This document shows, piece by piece, positions 60,252 through 64,000 of a DNA stretch of 64,000 nt. The stretch is from positions 496,001 to 560,000 of the forward strand of contig NZ_JADGMI010000001.1 in assembly GCF_015234305.1 (NCBI RefSeq), given 5' to 3'. This stretch comes from Superficieibacter sp. 1612_C1. Its GTDB lineage: Bacteria > Pseudomonadota > Gammaproteobacteria > Enterobacterales > Enterobacteriaceae. Positions within the stretch are counted from its first letter, which is position 1. Every line of letters starts with the position of its first letter. Under the pieces are notes generated by a model. It was not told the DNA's origin. It saw nothing but the letters and a program-made list of their open reading frames with translations, and searched no databases. The position numbers were made by a program, and so were the translations under genes.

Positions 60252-61595
60252 ATGTCTTTTGATTCCCTTGGCCTGAGCCCTGAAATTCTGCGCGCTGTTG
60301 CAGAGCAGGGATACCGTGAGCCGACTCCCATTCAGCAGAAGGCGATCCCCGCCGTGCTGGAAGGCCGCGATATTATGGCCAGCGCCCAGACCGGGACGGG
60401 TAAAACCGCCGGATTTACGCTGCCGTTGCTTCAGCATCTTTCAAAACGAGCACCGGCAAAAGGGCAACGCCCGGTCCGCGCCCTGATCCTGACGCCTACC
60501 CGCGAACTGGCGGCGCAGATCGGCGAAAACGTCCTTGAGTACAGTAAATACCTCAACATCCGTTCCATAGTGGTGTTTGGGGGCGTAAGCATTAACCCGC
60601 AGATGATGAAACTGCGCAGCGGCGTGGATATTCTGGTCGCCACGCCGGGCCGCCTGCTGGATCTGGAACATCAGAACGCGGTCAAATTAGACAATATTGA
60701 AGTGCTGGTGCTGGATGAAGCCGACCGCATGCTGGACATGGGCTTTATTCACGACATCCGCCGCGTGCTGGCTAAACTGCCAGCGAAGCGTCAGAACCTG
60801 CTTTTCTCCGCCACCTTCTCTGACGACATCAAGGGACTGGCCGAAAAGCTGCTGCGTAACCCGCTGGAAATTGAAGTGGCGCGCCGTAATACCGCTTCTG
60901 AGCAGGTGACTCAGCATGTGCATTTGGTTGATAAGAAACGCAAACGTGAACTGCTGTCGCAGATGATCGGCGAAGGTAACTGGCAGCAGGTGCTGGTCTT
61001 TACCCGTACCAAACACGGCGCTAATCACCTGGCGGAACAGCTGAATAAAGACGGGATCCGCAGCGCAGCGATCCACGGCAATAAAAGCCAGGGCGCGCGT
61101 ACCCGGGCGCTGGCCGACTTTAAATCTGGTGATATACGTGTACTGGTCGCGACCGACATCGCGGCGCGCGGTCTGGATATCGAAGAACTGCCGCACGTCG
61201 TGAACTACGAGCTGCCGAACGTGCCGGAAGATTACGTACACCGTATTGGTCGTACCGGGCGTGCAGCGGCCACCGGCGAAGCGCTGTCGCTGGTTTGCGT
61301 TGATGAACACAAACTGCTGCGCGACATCGAGCGCCTGCTGAAAAAAGAGATCCCGCGTATTGCGCTGGCAGGCTATGAGCCGGATCCTTCGATTAAAGCG
61401 GAGCCAATTCAGAATGGTCGTCAGCAGCAGCGTGGCGGCGGCGGTCGTGGACAGGGCGGCGGTGGTCGCGGTCAGCAACAGCCTCGTCGTACCGACGGCG
61501 GCGCGCCGAAAGGCAGAGGTCCGCGCAGCAATGACGGCAAACCGGCCGGTGAGAAACCGCGTCGTCCCCGTCCGCGCAAACCTTCAGCAGTATAA
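60252..61595 (+). CDS. rhlE: ATP-dependent RNA helicase RhlE
   Basis: 447 residues (E. coli 454). DEAD-box helicase with Q motif ([11 protein letters not shown]), [21 protein letters not shown] ([13 protein letters not shown]), SATFSDD and HRIGRTGR in order over residues 1-350. The C-terminal tail (about 385-447) is Arg/Gly/Gln-rich and basic, differing in length from E. coli. It acts in ribosome assembly and RNA turnover. The promoter region (60042-60251) has no visible CecR palindrome. Confidence 0.96.
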   Translation: MSFDSLGLSPEILRAVAEQGYREPTPIQQKAIPAVLEGRDIMASAQTGTGKTAGFTLPLLQHLSKRAPAKGQRPVRALILTPTRELAAQIGENVLEYSKYLNIRSIVVFGGVSINPQMMKLRSGVDILVATPGRLLDLEHQNAVKLDNIEVLVLDEADRMLDMGFIHDIRRVLAKLPAKRQNLLFSATFSDDIKGLAEKLLRNPLEIEVARRNTASEQVTQHVHLVDKKRKRELLSQMIGEGNWQQVLVFTRTKHGANHLAEQLNKDGIRSAAIHGNKSQGARTRALADFKSGDIRVLVATDIAARGLDIEELPHVVNYELPNVPEDYVHRIGRTGRAAATGEALSLVCVDEHKLLRDIERLLKKEIPRIALAGYEPDPSIKAEPIQNGRQQQRGGGGRGQGGGGRGQQQPRRTDGGAPKGRGPRSNDGKPAGEKPRRPRPRKPSAV

Positions 61596-61599
61596 TTCT

Positions 61600-61757
61600 C
61601 AGGCCGGACCATCCGGCCTCAGATCGTTGACAAAGAGTGCGAAAAGGGGAAACACCAGAATTTGGTTCCCGGAGGGAGGCCCAACCCGGTGGTCGCCCCG
61701 TTTTCCACGGGCGGTTTGTCATCAATATCAGGCCGGATCATCCGGCCTGTTTCTTTT
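61600..61757 (+). other. 3' region of rhlE with twin hairpins
   Basis: Two nearly identical hairpins, GGCCGGA-cca-TCCGGCC (61602-61618) and GGCCGGA-tca-TCCGGCC (61731-61747), stand about 110 bases apart; only the second is followed by a T-tract (TTTCTTTT) and acts as terminator. Between them lie further potential stems (CGCCCCG-ttttcca-CGGGCG and a GGGGAA..TTCCC pair with bulge). It may just be a duplicated terminator, or a structured RNA processed from the rhlE 3' UTR. Confidence 0.6.
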
Positions 61758-61841
61758 CAGCCAGGCGCGTCTTTTCTTAAGAGACGTTGTCACTTTGCGG
61801 CCGGGTAGTTAACATAATACTCTCTACAGGGAGCATCGTTA

Positions 61842-62576
61842 ATGATTGATAAACACTCTACCGTGCCGGTCTATCTGCAACTTGAACAATACCTTACCGG
61901 GCAAATTACCGCAGGATTACTGCGTCCCGGCGATGCCATCCCTTCCGAGAATGAACTCTGTCAGCAGTTCACTATTTCCCGCATGACCGCGCGTAAAGCG
62001 GTGGATTATCTGGTCCGGCAGGGCAAAGTCGAACGTCGGCGCGGGCAGGGAACATTCGTGGTACAGAACAGCAAAAATCTGCGCATCTCACTGCCGCTCG
62101 ATCGTCATCTTTCCTCCAGCGAGGCCACGCTGGGGCTGGATGAACCGGTGGTTAATCGTCTGATATGCCTCATTCGCCAGCCCGTCACGGCAGAGATTGC
62201 GCACACGCTCCTCCTTACACCGGGTGAGGATGTCTGGTTTATGAAGCGGCTACGGCTGGTGGGCGATATTCCCTTTGTTTTTGAGCAGTCGTGGATGATC
62301 GCTCAGCCCTTTGCCGATTTGAGTGAAGCCGATCTGAATGCGTCAAAATATGCGTATATTAGCCGCAAAGGTTTTACCGTTGAACGGTCTGAAAAGGAGA
62401 TCCGCGCCGAACTTCCTTCGCAGGAGGTGCGCGATATGTTAGGCATTAGCCGCGACGAGCCGGTGCTGCATGCGACCTCTGTTGCCATACTACGCGACAA
62501 CACCCCCTTTGAAATCTCAGAAATTTACTACAACCAGCAGCATTACCGCTTTACCCTCACCGCCGCGCGTCCCTGA
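61842..62576 (+). CDS. GntR-family regulator with UTRA domain
   Basis: 244 residues. N-terminal winged helix (about 8-75; GDAIPSENELCQQFTISRMTARKAVDYLVRQGKVERRRGQGTFV) and C-terminal UTRA ligand domain (about 95-240; ending in FEISEIYYNQQHYRFTL), HutC subfamily. Such regulators sense sugar phosphates or amino sugars. The next gene, 135 bases on, encodes a sugar PTS permease, so this is its probable regulator. GGGAG lies before the ATG. Confidence 0.88.
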   Translation: MIDKHSTVPVYLQLEQYLTGQITAGLLRPGDAIPSENELCQQFTISRMTARKAVDYLVRQGKVERRRGQGTFVVQNSKNLRISLPLDRHLSSSEATLGLDEPVVNRLICLIRQPVTAEIAHTLLLTPGEDVWFMKRLRLVGDIPFVFEQSWMIAQPFADLSEADLNASKYAYISRKGFTVERSEKEIRAELPSQEVRDMLGISRDEPVLHATSVAILRDNTPFEISEIYYNQQHYRFTLTAARP

Positions 62577-62711
62577 TCAGCACCCGCTGATGATTATGTG
62601 ATCAATCTCCTGTTTTTAAATTAGTGGGCTAGACAACTATACATGTAAATCACCTATACTCGACTTAACGTGTAGTCTGTTAAGCCACTTCTACCTTACA
62701 GGGAATGCGAT
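62577..62711 (+). promoter_or_regulatory. Promoter region of the PTS gene
   Basis: 135 AT-rich bases between the GntR-type regulator and the PTS permease. It contains TTGTGATCAATC-like CRP resemblance (TATGTGATCAATC, about 62593) and a short palindrome TACATGTA (about 62640-62647), a possible operator for the adjacent regulator. Assignment by eye. Confidence 0.35.
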
Positions 62712-64000
62712 ATGAGTCGGGCAGGTGAGTTTTTACAAGATTTAGGTAAGGCATTAATGATGCCGATCTCGGTGATCGCCGCCGCCGGTATTTTTCTTGG
62801 CCTGGCGGCGGCCTTGCAGAATCCGGCAATCGTCGGTGAAAGCATTATCCATGCTGAAATGATGCAGCAGGTGATTGGCTTTATTCGCAAGGTCGCCGGG
62901 GCCTTATTCGCCAATCTACCGCTGCTGTTTGCCATTGCCTGTGCGATTGGTCTGGCACGCGATGAAAAACCAACGGCGGCGCTCGCGGCGGTCATTGGTT
63001 TTATCACCTTTCACGTTGGCGTCAATTACAGTTTGCTGGCGCAGGGATTAACGCCAGAGACCACGTCGGCGGCGGCTTTTATGGCGAAAGGCTATAGCCA
63101 GACCGAGGCGGTGATGTATTCCGCAGAATTTGCCAATACCCTCGGTATTTTTTCCTACCAGATGAGCGTCCTCGGCGGGGTGATCGCCGGGATGGTAACG
63201 GTGATTCTGCATAACCGCTTTTATACGATTAAACTCCCGGCGGCCATCGCCTATTTTGGTGGCCGCCGCTTTGTTCCCATCATTACCGTTATTGTTCTGC
63301 CGCTGGTGGGCGTTTTAATGTCGCTGGTGTGGCCGGTGATTGCCAGTGCCATTATTCATTTAGGGCAATTTATTGGTGAATCCGGCCCATTCGGCACCTT
63401 TATCTATGCCTTCACCGAGCGCATCTTAATACCCACCGGGCTGCATCATATTCTTAATGAAACTGTGCGCTTCACCCCGGTCGGCGGCATGGTTAATGTC
63501 AATAACGAAAGCGTCATCGGCGCGCTCTCCATATTTAATTACGCGCTGGCCCATCCTGGCGCGCTGGCTGACGATATTACCCGCGAAGCCACGCGCTTTC
63601 TGGCACAGGGCAAAATTCCGGTGATGATGTTTGGTCTGCCCGCCGCCGCGCTGGCGATGTATCGCTGTGCGAAGCCGGAGCATAAACAGCGGGTGAAAGC
63701 CTTAATGATGGCCGGTGCCCTGGCCTCATTCACTACCGGCATTACTGAGCCGCTGGAGTTCAGCTTTATCTTTGTCTCGCCGCTGCTGTTTATTTTCCAC
63801 GCCGTTATGACCGGGCTGTCGTTTGCCTGTGCGCAACTGCTTGAGATGATGATCGGCAATATTCAGGGCGGATTGATTGATTTTATTGTCTTTGGCGTAT
63901 TGGGCGGCGCGAAAACTCACTGGTGGTTTAGCCTGCTGCTCGGCGCTATTTGGGCACCGGTCTACTACTTCGCCTTTAAGTGGATCATTTTACGCACCAA
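62712..64000 (+). CDS. Sugar PTS permease EIIC domain, truncated by window end
   Basis: 429 codons from ATG at 62712 (MSRAGEFLQDLGKALMMPIS) with AGGGA upstream; open to the window end. It is the membrane EIIC domain of the glucose/maltose/N-acetylglucosamine PTS family: about ten hydrophobic segments, GVNYSLLAQGL and the sugar-site motif ITEPLEFSFIFVSPLLF. An EIIB domain with a phosphocysteine would be expected beyond the end. It takes up and phosphorylates a hexose or glucoside; the substrate cannot be told. In family order it is near MalX/PtsG/AglA but equal to none. Not in this position in K-12. Confidence 0.85.
   Translation, partial: MSRAGEFLQDLGKALMMPISVIAAAGIFLGLAAALQNPAIVGESIIHAEMMQQVIGFIRKVAGALFANLPLLFAIACAIGLARDEKPTAALAAVIGFITFHVGVNYSLLAQGLTPETTSAAAFMAKGYSQTEAVMYSAEFANTLGIFSYQMSVLGGVIAGMVTVILHNRFYTIKLPAAIAYFGGRRFVPIITVIVLPLVGVLMSLVWPVIASAIIHLGQFIGESGPFGTFIYAFTERILIPTGLHHILNETVRFTPVGGMVNVNNESVIGALSIFNYALAHPGALADDITREATRFLAQGKIPVMMFGLPAAALAMYRCAKPEHKQRVKALMMAGALASFTTGITEPLEFSFIFVSPLLFIFHAVMTGLSFACAQLLEMMIGNIQGGLIDFIVFGVLGGAKTHWWFSLLLGAIWAPVYYFAFKWIILRT

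Noticed and set aside
62696-63007. Minus-strand frame of 103 codons at the start of the PTS gene
   Set aside because: The plus strand encodes a clear EIIC domain running to the window end; the minus frame is its shadow.

Overview
The window is a chromosomal segment of an enteric gammaproteobacterium (Enterobacteriaceae, in the Escherichia/Citrobacter/Enterobacter/Leclercia group). Nearly every protein can be aligned by eye with a remembered Escherichia coli K-12 protein at close to the same length, and the order follows the K-12 sucD to rhlE segment (about 16.5 to 18 min). It differs from K-12 by several gains and losses: nothing resembling mngRAB lies between sucD and cydA, ybhDHI and ybhM are missing, and extra genes sit at six places. 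The genus cannot be fixed from the sequence alone.

Layout. Bases 1-272 hold the end of sucD with its terminator. Bases 1045-4189 carry the cytochrome bd-I oxidase operon cydAB-cydX-ybgE, and 4338-9953 the Tol-Pal operon ybgC-tolQRAB-pal-cpoB, which links cell-envelope constriction to proton motive force. Bases 10128-11033 are a tRNA cluster (Lys, Val, Lys, Lys, Lys). Each lysine tRNA is followed by a 73-nt repeat that copies the tRNA 3' end and looks like a structured RNA. Next come nadA-pnuC (NAD synthesis and precursor uptake), zitB (zinc efflux), ybgS, aroG with a perfect TyrR box, gpmA with a Fur-like box, and galETKM with both Gal operators conserved.

Bases 21491-30000 contain an extra alpha/beta hydrolase, modEF facing acrZ and modABC (molybdate control and uptake), ybhA and pgl. 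Bases 29723-32947 contain ybhC, then a minus-strand group ybhB, AraC-type regulator, DUF2000 protein; the last two are not in K-12. The biotin locus (bioA divergent from bioBFCD around the BirA operator) follows, then an orphan ABC ATPase overlapping the end of bioD, a long gap with DnaA boxes and a LexA box, and uvrB.

Between uvrB and ybhK lies eptA-pmrA-pmrB, a lipid A phosphoethanolamine modification operon with a PmrA box upstream; in K-12 this operon is elsewhere. Then come ybhK, the molybdenum-cofactor riboswitch with moaABCDE, ybhL, ybhN-clsB-ybhP, ybhQ, and the exporter operon cecR-ybhGFSR. A DeoR-type regulator sits between cecR and rhlE, which are neighbours in K-12. The window ends with a GntR/UTRA regulator and a truncated sugar PTS permease.

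Molybdenum is a theme: molybdate import (modABC, ModE) and cofactor synthesis (moa with its riboswitch) are both present. No prophage, insertion sequence or CRISPR array was seen. The best candidates for something undescribed are the lysine-tRNA-associated structured repeats, the rearranged regulator insertions and the orphan ATPase.
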